Shown: positions 45,416 through 55,011 of the stretch, one piece after another
How the letters are laid out: each line of letters opens with the position of its first letter
How positions within the stretch are numbered: position 1 is the first letter of the stretch
Assembly: GCF_000590555.1 (NCBI RefSeq)
Contig: NC_022198.1
Location: 1,442,583 to 1,506,582 of the forward strand
Length of the DNA: 64,000 nt
Source of the DNA: Corynebacterium argentoratense DSM 44202
Lineage (GTDB): Bacteria > Actinomycetota > Actinomycetes > Mycobacteriales > Mycobacteriaceae
Reading direction: 5' to 3'
Made by a program: the position numbers and the translations under genes
Notes under the pieces: model-generated
What the model was told of the DNA's origin: nothing
Databases searched by the model: none
Seen by the model: the letters and a program-made list of their open reading frames with translations, nothing else

Positions 45416-46533
45416 TGTCCTTCCGCTACGAGAATGTCGGCAATGATTCCGTCTGCAAGGAGCCTCCCTGCGTCTGTGACGTGCAGCCTACCGTGTGTGC
45501 GTGCTAGGAGTCCACGGTTGATGTAATCAGCAATGACGTCACGGGCGCCGGCGCCGATGATCTCCTCGCGGATGCCTTCGCGCAGGCGTAGCCCGAGCAT
45601 GAGTGCTTCGGTGTGGCGGTCGTGTGGTGTCAGTTCCTCGCTGCCGGCTTGCGGTTGGGTAGCTTGTGCGGCGTAAGTGGCGGGATGTTTGACGTTGTAG
45701 AAGCGGGTGTTTCCGATGTGCGAGTGTGCGCCGGGGCCTGCCCCGTAGTAGTCGTGGTCGCGCCAGTAGCCCAGGTTGTGCAGGCATTGCCCGCCGGGTT
45801 TGGCCCAGTTGGACACTTCGTACCAGTCGAAGCCTGCTGTGGACAGCGCCTGGTCGATCATGGCGTAGCGGTCGGCGTAGGTGTCTTCGTCCGGTTGAGG
45901 GATGATCCCTTTGCGTACTTTGCGGGCCATGGCGGTGCCGTCTTCGACAATGAGCGAGTAGGCGCTGACGTGGTCGACAGGGGCGTCGAGAACCGCGTCG
46001 AGCGTGGCGCGCAGGTCGTCATCGCTTTCGCCGGGGGTGCCGTAGATGACGTCAAGGTTGAGGTGTTCGAAGCCTGTGGCGTGTGCTTCCGCAATGGCTT
46101 GGAATGCACGCCCCGGGGTGTGGCGCCGCTCGAGGATGCGTAGCACGGTGGGGCTGGCTGATTGCATGCCGAGGGAGACACGGTTGTACCCGACAGCCCG
46201 GATGTGGTCGAAGAATTCCTGCGAGGTGGACTCTGGGTTGGCTTCGGTGGTGATTTCCGCGTGTGCAGCGACACCGAAGCTGTTACGCACCGCCCGAAGA
46301 ACGCGCTCAAGGCCTGCCGCACCGATCAGCGAAGGTGTTCCGCCGCCGATAAATACGGTGTCTGCTGGCCCTAGAGGATAGGTCTGCGCTGCGGCGTCGA
46401 GTTCTTTTTCCAGCGCATCAAGATAGCTGTCGGGGCTGGATCCCCCTAGCTCGCTGGGGGTATAGGTGTTGAAATCGCAGTAGCCGCAGCGGGAGGAGCA
46501 AAACGGCACGTGCACGTAGACCCCGAAGGTCAC
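45412..46533 (-). CDS. hemW: Radical SAM haem chaperone HemW
   Basis: A 373-residue radical-SAM protein formerly called oxygen-independent coproporphyrinogen oxidase. The 4Fe-4S motif is [11 protein letters not shown] (residues about 12-22). GGGTPSL and the EANPES strand are also family signs. The CxxxCxxC followed by Asp-Phe, and the protein's length, fit HemW better than HemN. GTG start at 46533 overlaps the upstream hypothetical gene by four bases. Confidence 0.92.
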   Translation of the reverse strand: MTFGVYVHVPFCSSRCGYCDFNTYTPSELGGSSPDSYLDALEKELDAAAQTYPLGPADTVFIGGGTPSLIGAAGLERVLRAVRNSFGVAAHAEITTEANPESTSQEFFDHIRAVGYNRVSLGMQSASPTVLRILERRHTPGRAFQAIAEAHATGFEHLNLDVIYGTPGESDDDLRATLDAVLDAPVDHVSAYSLIVEDGTAMARKVRKGIIPQPDEDTYADRYAMIDQALSTAGFDWYEVSNWAKPGGQCLHNLGYWRDHDYYGAGPGAHSHIGNTRFYNVKHPATYAAQATQPQAGSEELTPHDRHTEALMLGLRLREGIREEIIGAGARDVIADYINRGLLARTHGRLHVTDAGRLLADGIIADILVAEGQ

Positions 46534-47204
46534 GCTCCACCTGCCTGCTGGAGGGCACGCTGGACGCGGGCGACGACGGCGTCAATACGCGCGCGTTCGC
46601 CAAGGAAGGTGGGCGGGTTGGATCCGCGCATCGCTTGGGCGTAGGACGGGTCAAGCAAGACGACGCAATCGATCCACGCGTGCGCGCAGTCTTCCACTAG
46701 GGCTTTGGTGCGGCCGTAGAGCATGGGCAGGCTGATCGCGCTTAGGTCTGCGGCGGCGACGGCTGTTTGGTCGAGGACCCATTCGACGACGCGTTCACAA
46801 TGTTTGACGACGGCGCGGGTGCGGGCGTCCAGCGCGGTGAAATGCTGCTCCACCCCTACCGGGCCGTCGAGCGGGAACCATTCGCACAAGGTGTCGGCAC
46901 CCAAGGGATTGGGGCGCTGCACTGTCGGTTCGCGGCGTTCCCGGCTGACACCGACAGTGCCGCCGCGGATACCGGAGGATAATGCTTGGCGCACGCCATA
47001 GAGTTCAGCGGATACAACGCGGGAATCGTTGCGGGCATCAGTGATGATTTCATCGAATTCGATGAGGCAGTCGCGGACGAGGTGAACGTCCCAGTCGGCC
47101 ACCGCCTCGGCGAGGTTTTCAATATAGGCGGCTACCTCATCGCCGATGTTGTAGACCTCTTGGGTGAGTTCACGGTGGCGCAGCTGGGCGTCTGCACGGT
47201 GCAC
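46530..47204 (-). CDS. Conserved hypothetical, alpha-helical
   Basis: A 224-residue protein I do not recognise, rich in helices and with Asp/Glu-Arg patterns (ELTQEVYNIGDEVAAYIENL, DCLIEFDEIITDARND). It has no membrane segment. GTG at 47204 is chosen over GTG 47222: AAAGGAG sits six bases before it. It overlaps hemW by four bases, which suggests one transcript with hemW and hrcA. Confidence 0.72.
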   Translation of the reverse strand: MHRADAQLRHRELTQEVYNIGDEVAAYIENLAEAVADWDVHLVRDCLIEFDEIITDARNDSRVVSAELYGVRQALSSGIRGGTVGVSRERREPTVQRPNPLGADTLCEWFPLDGPVGVEQHFTALDARTRAVVKHCERVVEWVLDQTAVAAADLSAISLPMLYGRTKALVEDCAHAWIDCVVLLDPSYAQAMRGSNPPTFLGERARIDAVVARVQRALQQAGGA

Positions 47205-47285
47205 GGCTGCTCCTTTTCCCACGAGTTAACTTGATCGGAGCACAACTCTAGACGGCGACAGGCCACGAGTTGTGGTGCCTCGCCG

Positions 47286-49121
47286 CTAGCGCTTGTAGAG
47301 GAAGTCGATTTCTTCCGAGAAGCGTCGTACGACGACGTTGCGCTTGATCTTCATCGTGGGTGTCAGTTCGTTTTCCTCTTCGCTCAAGTCACGGTCGAGG
47401 ATGTAGAACTTCTTAATGGCTTCTGCGTGGCTGACCAGCGAATTTGTTTCGTTGATGGCGTCTTGAATTTCGGCGCGCAGCATGGGGTCTACTGCTAGGT
47501 CGGACACCGTCTTGGATGCTGGAATGTTGTGGTCAAGCTTCCACCGGTTAAATGCTTCTTCATCAAGCGAGACCAGCACGCCGACGAAGGGCTTACCGTC
47601 GCCGACCACAAGCGCCTGGGAGATCAGCGGGTGGCTGCGCAAACGGTCCTCCAGCGGGCCAGGGGAAACATTTTTACCACCGGCGGTGACGATGAGGTCT
47701 TTCTTGCGACCGGTGATCGCGATGTGCCCACTGTCGAGCACTTCGCCTAGGTCGCCGGTGTTGAACCAGCCGTCCTCCATGGACTCTGCGGTGGCCTCGT
47801 CATTATTCCAATATCCGGCAAAAAGGCTTTCGCCCTTGAGTAGGATTTCGCCCTCCTCGTTGATCTTCACGGACATGCCACCCACGGGGCGTCCGACGGT
47901 GCCAATAATGTTGGTGTCGCCGAAGTTCACTGCGGCTGCGGCTGCGGTTTCGGTCAGTCCGTAGCCCTCATAGATGGTCACGCCCAGTCCGCGGAAGAAG
48001 TGCAGCAGCTCAGGGTTCATCGCCGAGCCACCGGAGATGCAGTACTTCACGGACGATCCCATGGCGGCACGGATCTTGGAGTAGATCAGTTTGTCGAAGG
48101 TTGCGTGCTTGAGCTTCAGTGAACGGCTGGGGCCCTCTTCGCTATCCAATGCGCGGGAGTAAGCACGCGCAACTTGTTCTGCTTTGGCGAACATGGTGGC
48201 TTGCACGGGGCCTTTTTCTTTTGCGTTGGCCATCGCACCGGCATGGACCTTTTCGAAGACTCGGGGCACGCCGAGGATGAGGTTGGGCCGTGCACGCTGG
48301 AATTCCACGGACAGTGACGAGGTGTCGGACCAGTGGGACTGAGTGGCGCCACCGATGGCGACTGCCAGGGACACTGCGCGGGCAAGCACGTGCGCCAAGG
48401 GCAGGAAGGTCAGCACGCGTGTGCCTGGGATGGCGATCGCACCAATGGGGTGGGTCAGCAGTGCGCGTACTTCAGCAAGCCAGTTGTGGTGGGTGAGTTT
48501 GCAGCCTTTGGGGCGGCCGGTTGTGCCAGAGGTGTACACCAGCGAGGCGAGGTCCTCCGAGGTGGTGGCATCGATGCGGGCCTGGACTTCTTCGTCGCTG
48601 ATGCTGCGTCCCTCAAACTTGAGGGTGGTGATGGCCGAGCTGTTGATCTCCAGGATGCGGCGCAGCTGCGAGGTGGAGTCTTTAAGGGCGGGGTTGCCCT
48701 CAGAGTCGAGCTCCAAGTGCTTCATCAGGTCCGTGTGGTCGGGGGTTTCGGAGATGGCGAAGACCGCACCAGAATCTTCAATAATCCAGCGCACCTGTGA
48801 CACTGATGAGCTACCGTAGATCGGCACGCTTACAGCTCCGGCTGCCCAGATGGCGTAGTCGAGGAGGGACCATTCGTAGCGGGTTTCGCTGAGCAGGGCG
48901 ACGCGGTCGCCTTTTTGCACGCCGTTGGCGATGAGGCCTTTGGCTACTTCGAATACTTCGTCTGCGAATTCTCTGGCTGTGACGTTGACCCATTCAAAGC
49001 TTTTCGGGCGAGTGAACATCACGCCGTAGGGGCGGGCGTGCGCCATGGCGAGCATGGCGGTCAGGCAGGTTTCTTTGCGTCCGATGGTGTATTCGGCTGG
49101 CGTGCTGTATTCGGTTTCCAC
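47286..49121 (-). CDS. Long-chain fatty-acid-CoA ligase (FadD15-like)
   Basis: A 611-residue adenylate-forming enzyme that activates fatty acids to acyl-CoA. The AMP-binding motif is LVYTSGTTGRPKGCKLTHH near residue 195, followed by YEGYGLTE and the hinge GRKKDLIVTAGGKNVSP near residue 500. GTG at 49121 is preferred to GTG 49145, because the GAGGAG site lies between them. It diverges from malQ across 63 bp. Confidence 0.92.
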   Translation of the reverse strand: METEYSTPAEYTIGRKETCLTAMLAMAHARPYGVMFTRPKSFEWVNVTAREFADEVFEVAKGLIANGVQKGDRVALLSETRYEWSLLDYAIWAAGAVSVPIYGSSSVSQVRWIIEDSGAVFAISETPDHTDLMKHLELDSEGNPALKDSTSQLRRILEINSSAITTLKFEGRSISDEEVQARIDATTSEDLASLVYTSGTTGRPKGCKLTHHNWLAEVRALLTHPIGAIAIPGTRVLTFLPLAHVLARAVSLAVAIGGATQSHWSDTSSLSVEFQRARPNLILGVPRVFEKVHAGAMANAKEKGPVQATMFAKAEQVARAYSRALDSEEGPSRSLKLKHATFDKLIYSKIRAAMGSSVKYCISGGSAMNPELLHFFRGLGVTIYEGYGLTETAAAAAVNFGDTNIIGTVGRPVGGMSVKINEEGEILLKGESLFAGYWNNDEATAESMEDGWFNTGDLGEVLDSGHIAITGRKKDLIVTAGGKNVSPGPLEDRLRSHPLISQALVVGDGKPFVGVLVSLDEEAFNRWKLDHNIPASKTVSDLAVDPMLRAEIQDAINETNSLVSHAEAIKKFYILDRDLSEEENELTPTMKIKRNVVVRRFSEEIDFLYKR

Positions 49122-49184
49122 AAATATCTCCTCGTTTTTGTTCACGTCTAGGCTACCTGCTTGGCCTGACTAAGATGTTGAGGT

Positions 49185-51245
49185 GTGAGCACTTTTGATG
49201 AGCAGTTGCGTGGTTTGGCCGATTCTTATGGGATTGCGACGCAGTTCTATTCCTATACCGGCGAACACGTCCAAGTTTCTACGGATACGCTGCTCAAGAC
49301 GCTGCATGCGCTGGGGGTTGATCTTGCTGAGCACACTGAAGAGGCTATCGAGGGGGCCTATCGACGCCGCGAGGATGCGCGATGGTCGCGCCTGTTGCCT
49401 CCCTGCGTAGTGACCAAGCAGGGCGACCAGCCCCGAGTGGATGTCCATGTTGATGATGGCGCCCCCGTCGAGGTGTGGATTACCTGCGAGGATGGCAGCC
49501 GTCGCGAGGCTTTTCAGGTGGATAATTTCAATCCTCCCCGCGAGGTTGAGGGGATTTTGCGGGGGGAGGCCACGTTTGGGCTGCCAGAGGACCTGCCTTT
49601 GGGGTGGCACCGTTTGCACGCGCGCTCGACGGGTTCAGAGGAAGTTGTCGATTTGATTGTGACGCCGCGTCGCTTGTCGACTGCGGATGCTTTTGTTGCC
49701 CAGCCTGCCTCGGGTGTGATGGTGCAGGTTTATTCGGTGCGCTCCTCAGATAGTTGGGGCATGGGCGATTTTCATGACGTCGCTACTTTGGCCGACATGG
49801 TGGCGCGAGAAGCCGGCGCTGATTTTCTGCTGATCAATCCTTTGCACGCTGCCGAGCCTGCCCCGCCTGTTGAGGATTCGCCCTACTTGCCAACCACCAG
49901 GCGTTTCGTCAATCCGCTGTATCTGCGTATTGAGGATGTGCCCGAGTACAATCACGTCACTTTTACGGATGCACAGCGCGAGGTGTTTGCCCAGCTTAAG
50001 GCTTTGAGCTCCAGCGGCGGTTTGATTGACCGCAACCGAATTTACGAGGCAAAGCTGGCTGCCTTAATACAAATGTTTGAGGCTCGCCTGCCGGAGCGCG
50101 AAGCTGCTTTTGATGCGTTTGTGGCGCACGAGGGCGAAGGACTTGAGCTCTTTGCCCGATGGTGTGCTGCAACCACTGGCGTGGATCCCGTGTTTTATAT
50201 GTGGCTGCAGTTCCTGTGTGATGAGCAATTGGCTGCAGCACAGGCCGCAGCTAAAGATGCGGGAATGCGGATCGGCATCATGGCTGATCTTGCTGTGGGC
50301 GTGCATCCTGGCGGTTCCGATGCTCACAACTTGTCTGCGGTGCTCGCTTCCGAAGCCTCTGTTGGCGCCCCGCCGGATGGTTACAACCAGCTGGGTCAGG
50401 ATTGGTCGCAGCCCCCGTGGCACCCGGTAGCTTTAGCAGAGGCCGGTTACCGTCCTTGGCGCGACATGCTACGCACGGTACTCAAGCATGCCGGCGGTAT
50501 TCGCGTTGACCACGTGCTCGGCTTGTTCCGCCTGTGGTGGATCCCCCGGATGCAGCCGGCGACCACGGGCACCTACGTCTACTACGACCATGAGGCCCTC
50601 GTGGGGATCTTGGCACTAGAGGCCGAGCGTGCGGGCGCGGTCGTCATTGGTGAAGACCTTGGCACCTTTGAGCCGTGGGTGCAGGATGCTTTGGCCGAGC
50701 GTGGCATCATGGGCACCTCAATTTTGTGGTTCGAGTCCGAGGGCGATCAACCTAAACATGCTGGCCATTACCGCCCCTTGGCGCTGTCCTCGGTGACCAC
50801 GCATGATCTTCCTCCGACGGCTGGCTTCCTAGCCGGCACTCACATCCGCTTGCGTGACGAGCTCGGCCTGTTTGAACGCCCCATCGAGGTCGAGGAAGCT
50901 GAGGACGTCGCGTGGCAAAACCGGGTGCTGTCACAGGTTGCGGAGTATGGCTTCTGTCCGCCGTTGGAAAGCGACAAGCGCGGCCAACGCGGCGACACTC
51001 TAGAACTCGTAGCCGGCTTGCACCGCTATGTGGCCTCTACCCCCTCGGCGTTGGCATGTACCTCTTTGGTGGACATGGTCGGCGATGTGCAGGCCCAAAA
51101 CCAGCCGGGCACCACCAAAGACCTGTACCCCAACTGGTGCCAGCCTTTACGGGATGAAACCGGTGCTGTGGTGCTTCTCGAAGAGCTCACGCGCCACCCC
51201 TGGTTTCGCGTTATTGCGGAAGCTGGCAGGCGCCCCAACGGCTAG
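49185..51245 (+). CDS. malQ: 4-alpha-glucanotransferase (amylomaltase)
   Basis: A 686-residue GH77 enzyme that disproportionates maltodextrins. The actinobacterial form has an N-terminal beta domain (residues about 1-140, VDVHVDDGAPVEVWITCEDG). Catalytic landmarks are GGIRVDHVLGLFRLWWIP (nucleophile Asp, near residue 440), GEDLGTFEPWVQD (acid/base Glu, near residue 490) and TTHDLPPTAGF. The start is GTG at 49185. It lies upstream of the TreS-maltokinase gene, which is also alpha-glucan related. Confidence 0.94.
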   Translation: MSTFDEQLRGLADSYGIATQFYSYTGEHVQVSTDTLLKTLHALGVDLAEHTEEAIEGAYRRREDARWSRLLPPCVVTKQGDQPRVDVHVDDGAPVEVWITCEDGSRREAFQVDNFNPPREVEGILRGEATFGLPEDLPLGWHRLHARSTGSEEVVDLIVTPRRLSTADAFVAQPASGVMVQVYSVRSSDSWGMGDFHDVATLADMVAREAGADFLLINPLHAAEPAPPVEDSPYLPTTRRFVNPLYLRIEDVPEYNHVTFTDAQREVFAQLKALSSSGGLIDRNRIYEAKLAALIQMFEARLPEREAAFDAFVAHEGEGLELFARWCAATTGVDPVFYMWLQFLCDEQLAAAQAAAKDAGMRIGIMADLAVGVHPGGSDAHNLSAVLASEASVGAPPDGYNQLGQDWSQPPWHPVALAEAGYRPWRDMLRTVLKHAGGIRVDHVLGLFRLWWIPRMQPATTGTYVYYDHEALVGILALEAERAGAVVIGEDLGTFEPWVQDALAERGIMGTSILWFESEGDQPKHAGHYRPLALSSVTTHDLPPTAGFLAGTHIRLRDELGLFERPIEVEEAEDVAWQNRVLSQVAEYGFCPPLESDKRGQRGDTLELVAGLHRYVASTPSALACTSLVDMVGDVQAQNQPGTTKDLYPNWCQPLRDETGAVVLLEELTRHPWFRVIAEAGRRPNG

Positions 51246-51263
51246 TTGTCCACGCCCTACTTG

Positions 51264-51548
51264 TTACATGCCGAGAAGCCAGGCGACGATCACGATAATG
51301 ATCAGCAGGATCAGCACCTGCTTGACGCGCGAAGTGCCGAAAGGCTTCTTCGGCTTGTTGGGTTGTGTTGGCTGCGACATAGGCTCCAACCTTAACACTC
51401 GCAGCTTGGCGTTGAGGTTATCGACGCCCCACACCATCGCGTAGGCCAGTGGGGCACACACAGCGATAACACCGATGAACACCAGGGGAACCTGCAACCA
51501 CAGGGGGGCTGTGGTCAGGAATTGTCCGAAACCGTCGATGGCGCTCAT
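51264..51548 (-). CDS. Small membrane protein with two helices
   Basis: A 94-residue protein. Helix one is at about residues 15-45 (PLWLQVPLVFIGVIAVCAPLA) and helix two at the C-terminus (VKQVLILLIIIVIVAWLLGM). A basic Pro/Lys loop lies between them (QPNKPKKPFGTSR). Both helices are hydrophobic and the loop is probably cytoplasmic. ATG at 51548 is chosen; the open frame beyond it is Arg/Cys-rich and not protein-like. Function unknown. It lies between malQ and the esterase-like gene on the opposite strand. Confidence 0.68.
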   Translation of the reverse strand: MSAIDGFGQFLTTAPLWLQVPLVFIGVIAVCAPLAYAMVWGVDNLNAKLRVLRLEPMSQPTQPNKPKKPFGTSRVKQVLILLIIIVIVAWLLGM

Positions 51549-51619
51549 GCATTCAACAGTAGCGCCAGCCGCCTCAATTCTCCCCTCGTCGTTCCCCCGC
51601 ATCACTAGACTGGCTAGAC

Positions 51620-52285
51620 GTGCAGCACATTCACGATCAGGTCTATAGCATCGCGGAGCCTTTCGGCATTGCTGTTGCGGCAGATGACAGCAACAACACT
51701 TCCCCAGCTGCGGCTGGAAGCCAAACGTTAAGCATCGTCGGCCCCCGCCTTCGCCCGGGCGCGGATGCCCCGGTGCGCGTCGTCGTCGGCAACAGTCCAG
51801 CCGCACCTTCGGATGAGGATCTGCTGGTGCGGGTGCATTATCGGGGTGGTTTCGAAGGTTTCTTGCGCTTTCACACTGACGAGCCGCACCGTTTCCGCGG
51901 CGTCGACGATTGCGTGTTGGCTTTGGAGTGGGTGCAGAAAAACATTGAGCGTTTCGGGGGCGACCCCACCCAGGTAACCCTGGTGGCTAGCGGGGTGGAT
52001 GCTGCAGTCGCGTTGTGGTTGTGCCGCCGGGACCACTACCGGGGTGCTTTTCGCCGAGTCGATCTGCGCGAGCCCCGCTTTGCTCGAGCAACCCTGGATA
52101 AACGCAAGTGGCTGCTGCGTGGTTTCGTCGGCCCCGTCCTCCCGGCGCGTATAGCCTGGGTGCAACGCGAGCATCCCAGGCGTTTGGAACGGGCGCGGCG
52201 GGCCTATCGCCTGCTGTACCGGGTTCCTTTCGGCCCTGGGCCGCATGATGAACAGATGGTGTCGACGATGATTGGTGGGCTATGA
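51620..52285 (+). CDS. Short carboxylesterase-like protein without nucleophile
   Basis: A 221-residue protein similar to the N-terminal half of type B carboxylesterases. It has DDCVLALEWVQKNIERFGGDP, then VTLVASGVDAAVALWL where the family has the G-E-S-A-G elbow, with Gly in place of the Ser. The C-terminal half with the His is missing, replaced by a short Arg-rich tail. It cannot be an ordinary esterase. GTG start at 51620. Its stop overlaps the TreS-maltokinase ATG by four bases, so the two are co-translated. It may be a regulator or scaffold, or a decaying gene. Confidence 0.7.
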   Translation: MQHIHDQVYSIAEPFGIAVAADDSNNTSPAAAGSQTLSIVGPRLRPGADAPVRVVVGNSPAAPSDEDLLVRVHYRGGFEGFLRFHTDEPHRFRGVDDCVLALEWVQKNIERFGGDPTQVTLVASGVDAAVALWLCRRDHYRGAFRRVDLREPRFARATLDKRKWLLRGFVGPVLPARIAWVQREHPRRLERARRAYRLLYRVPFGPGPHDEQMVSTMIGGL

Positions 52286-55011
52286 GCGCTGCAAACTGGT
52301 GTGAAAACGCAGTGTTTTATGAGGTGCTTGTGCGCACTTTCCAGGATTCCAACGGCGACGGTGTCGGCGATTTCGAGGGTTTGGAATCCCGCCTTGATTA
52401 TCTGCAGTGGTTGGGTGTTGATTGTTTGTGGCTGCCCCCATTTTTCGCCTCCCCTTTGGACGATGGGGGTTATGACGTCGCGGATTTCTTGTCGACTCAC
52501 CCGGATTTCGGTTCCGTCGAGCAGCTGTCGCATCTGCTTGACGCCGCCCACGCCCGCGGCATGCGGGTGATTGCGGATTTGCCGCTTAACCACACAAGTA
52601 TCGCCCACCAGTGGTGGCGTGAAGAGCTGGAGGCCTTGCGTGCGATCGATGCGGGAACCTTGGATGCTGCAGACTTCACCCCGTGCTACGTGTGGTCCAC
52701 GACCGGCGAGGAATACGCCGATGCCCGGGTGATTTTTGAAGACACCGAGACCTCCAACTGGACCTTCGAACCCAGCGTGGGCCGCTTTTATTGGCACCGC
52801 TTTTTCTCCCACCAACCGGACTTGAATTACGACAATCCTGCAGTGCAAGAAGACATGCTGGATGTGTTGCGCTTCTGGCTGAGCAAGGGGCTTGATGGTT
52901 TCCGGCTAGATGCTGTCCCCTACCTCTACGAACGCCACGGCACTAATGGTGAAAACCTTCCCGAAACGCACGACTATTTGGCACGCGTGCGCGCCATGGT
53001 CGATGAGGAATTTCCCGGCTGTGTGCTGATTGCTGAAGCAAACCAGTGGCCCCGCGACGTCGTTGATTATTTCGGTTCCGATGAGGCACCGGAATGCCAC
53101 ATGTGTTTCCATTTCCCGCTGATGCCTAGGATTTTTCTTTCCTTCGCGCGCGGTGAGGCCTCGTCGATCGACCGGATTCTGGCGGACACGCCACAGCTGC
53201 CAGCGGGTGCGGTGTGGGGTACCTTCCTGCGCAACCACGACGAACTCACCCTGGAGATGGTTGATGATGTCGAGCGCGCGGACCTCTATGCCCGCTACGC
53301 CCCGGAGCCGCGTATGCGGGCGAATGTGGGGATCCGCCGGCGCCTGCTGCCGCTGCTGGGTTCTGCGGAGGCCGTGGAATGCGCGGTGGCGATGTTGTTG
53401 TCCATGCCCGGCGCGCCGTTTTTGTATTACGGGGACGAAATTGGGATGGCCGACGACATTTGGTTGGTCGATCGCGATGGTGTGCGCACGCCGATGCAGT
53501 GGGATGGGTCGACCAATGCGGGTTTTTCGCCCCAGTCATCTTATCCTCCGGTGTTGTCGACGGTGCCGAATGTGCAGGCAGCGTTGGCGGATCCTACCTC
53601 GCTGTTGTATGCCCACAGGCGATTGATTGCGCAGCGTAAGGCGGTTTTTGATGCCTCTGATGATTGGCGCGTTGTTGCTTCCACTAAGGTCTTTGCGTTC
53701 GAGCGCGCAGGGGTGTTGTGTGCTTTTAATGTCACGGCTGAGCCGCAGTCGGTGACGGTTGCGGGTATCGAGGTGTACCTGCCTGGCTATGGCTACGCGT
53801 GGGTGCCGTTGGTGGATCGAGTGTTGCCGCATCTGGTGGGCCAGCGTTTCTATGGCGGTAGTGCGGATTCTTCCGCGGTGCGGATTGTTCGCGCGGAGCC
53901 GTGGCAGTTCGGTGGGGTGTGGTTGACGGTTGAGTCTGCGGGCGCGCTGTACCGCACGTTGGTTGATGCCACCGGTCGGGATCTGTTGGCGCAGTATGCT
54001 GCCGAAGGTGATGACGCCGCGGGGGCTGGGGTTGGTGTGGATGTTGTCGGCTATGTGCGTGCTTTGTTGGCTGAGCGCGGGCACACGTTGGTCGGTGATG
54101 TGCAGGCGCAGCGCGTGGGCGGCGAGCAGTCCAACACGTCTTTTGTTGTGGGCTCGTGGGTGGTGAAGTTCCAGCGTCGCTTGGCTGAGGGGGTGAATCC
54201 GGAGGTCCTGGTGGCGGAAGCGTTGGCTGATTGCCCGCATGCGGCACACGTGGTGGCGCATGATGAGGGTGCTTGTGTGGCCACCGTGGTGCCGTTAGTT
54301 GATGGCGCTCGCGATGGCTGGGAGTTAGCCCTAGAGCGTGGACTGGTCGGCGATGATAGCGGCGAGGGTATTGACGTCGCGGGGCTTGGGGTAGCAATCG
54401 CGCGCGTTCATACCGCGTTGGATGAAGGCCACGTGCAGCGGCGCGAGAATCTGCTCGATAGTCTTCGCGAGCGGATGATTCGCACTGGCACGCAGGCGGG
54501 CTTGGGTGATGCGCTGAGCTCAGGGTTGATTGAGGTTCTTTCCAACACTGGAGCCGGGTCTGATCAGGTGCCGGTGCAGCATGTGCATGGTGATCTCCAT
54601 TTGGGCCAGGTGCTGTGGGATTCTTCCCGCTGGGTGCTCATTGATTTCGAGGGTGAGCCCGCCGCCACCCCGGCGGAGCGTGCTGCGGAGCATTCCCCGA
54701 TGAAGGACCTCGCCGGGATGATTCGTTCCTTTGACTACGCCACCCAGGTGCGCGCACGCGAAAACGCAGCCAGTAGCAGCACTGCAGCCGACGCCGGTGC
54801 CAGTGCCGGCGCCGGCGTTGTCGAGCAGGCTACTCAGGCGCTGCTGGATGGTTACCGGCAGGCAGGCGGCACGGTCGATGAGGCACTGTTGCAGGCTTAT
54901 CTGTTGGACAAGGTGCTCTATGAGTACGACTATGAGCTGCACTACCGCCCGGATTTTCGCTACATTCCGGCCAGGGCTCTGAGAGCGCTGGGGATCGCCA
55001 CGCCCGAGTGA
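52282..55011 (+). CDS. treS: Trehalose synthase-maltokinase fusion (TreS-Mak)
   Basis: A 909-residue two-domain enzyme. Residues about 1-545 are GH13 TreS: WCENAVFYEVLVRTFQDSNGDG, then GFRLDAVPYLYE (nucleophile Asp near residue 212), LIAEANQWPRD (Glu near 253) and LRNHDELTLE. Residues about 590-909 are a maltokinase (Pep2/Mak): GGEQSNTSFVVGSWVVKFQR, then VHGDLHLGQVLWDSS and LIDFEGEPAATPAE. TreS interconverts trehalose and maltose and Mak makes maltose 1-phosphate, the GlgE substrate. The fusion channels trehalose toward glucan. The 3' end overlaps idi by 52 bp. Confidence 0.93.
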   Translation: MSAANWCENAVFYEVLVRTFQDSNGDGVGDFEGLESRLDYLQWLGVDCLWLPPFFASPLDDGGYDVADFLSTHPDFGSVEQLSHLLDAAHARGMRVIADLPLNHTSIAHQWWREELEALRAIDAGTLDAADFTPCYVWSTTGEEYADARVIFEDTETSNWTFEPSVGRFYWHRFFSHQPDLNYDNPAVQEDMLDVLRFWLSKGLDGFRLDAVPYLYERHGTNGENLPETHDYLARVRAMVDEEFPGCVLIAEANQWPRDVVDYFGSDEAPECHMCFHFPLMPRIFLSFARGEASSIDRILADTPQLPAGAVWGTFLRNHDELTLEMVDDVERADLYARYAPEPRMRANVGIRRRLLPLLGSAEAVECAVAMLLSMPGAPFLYYGDEIGMADDIWLVDRDGVRTPMQWDGSTNAGFSPQSSYPPVLSTVPNVQAALADPTSLLYAHRRLIAQRKAVFDASDDWRVVASTKVFAFERAGVLCAFNVTAEPQSVTVAGIEVYLPGYGYAWVPLVDRVLPHLVGQRFYGGSADSSAVRIVRAEPWQFGGVWLTVESAGALYRTLVDATGRDLLAQYAAEGDDAAGAGVGVDVVGYVRALLAERGHTLVGDVQAQRVGGEQSNTSFVVGSWVVKFQRRLAEGVNPEVLVAEALADCPHAAHVVAHDEGACVATVVPLVDGARDGWELALERGLVGDDSGEGIDVAGLGVAIARVHTALDEGHVQRRENLLDSLRERMIRTGTQAGLGDALSSGLIEVLSNTGAGSDQVPVQHVHGDLHLGQVLWDSSRWVLIDFEGEPAATPAERAAEHSPMKDLAGMIRSFDYATQVRARENAASSSTAADAGASAGAGVVEQATQALLDGYRQAGGTVDEALLQAYLLDKVLYEYDYELHYRPDFRYIPARALRALGIATPE

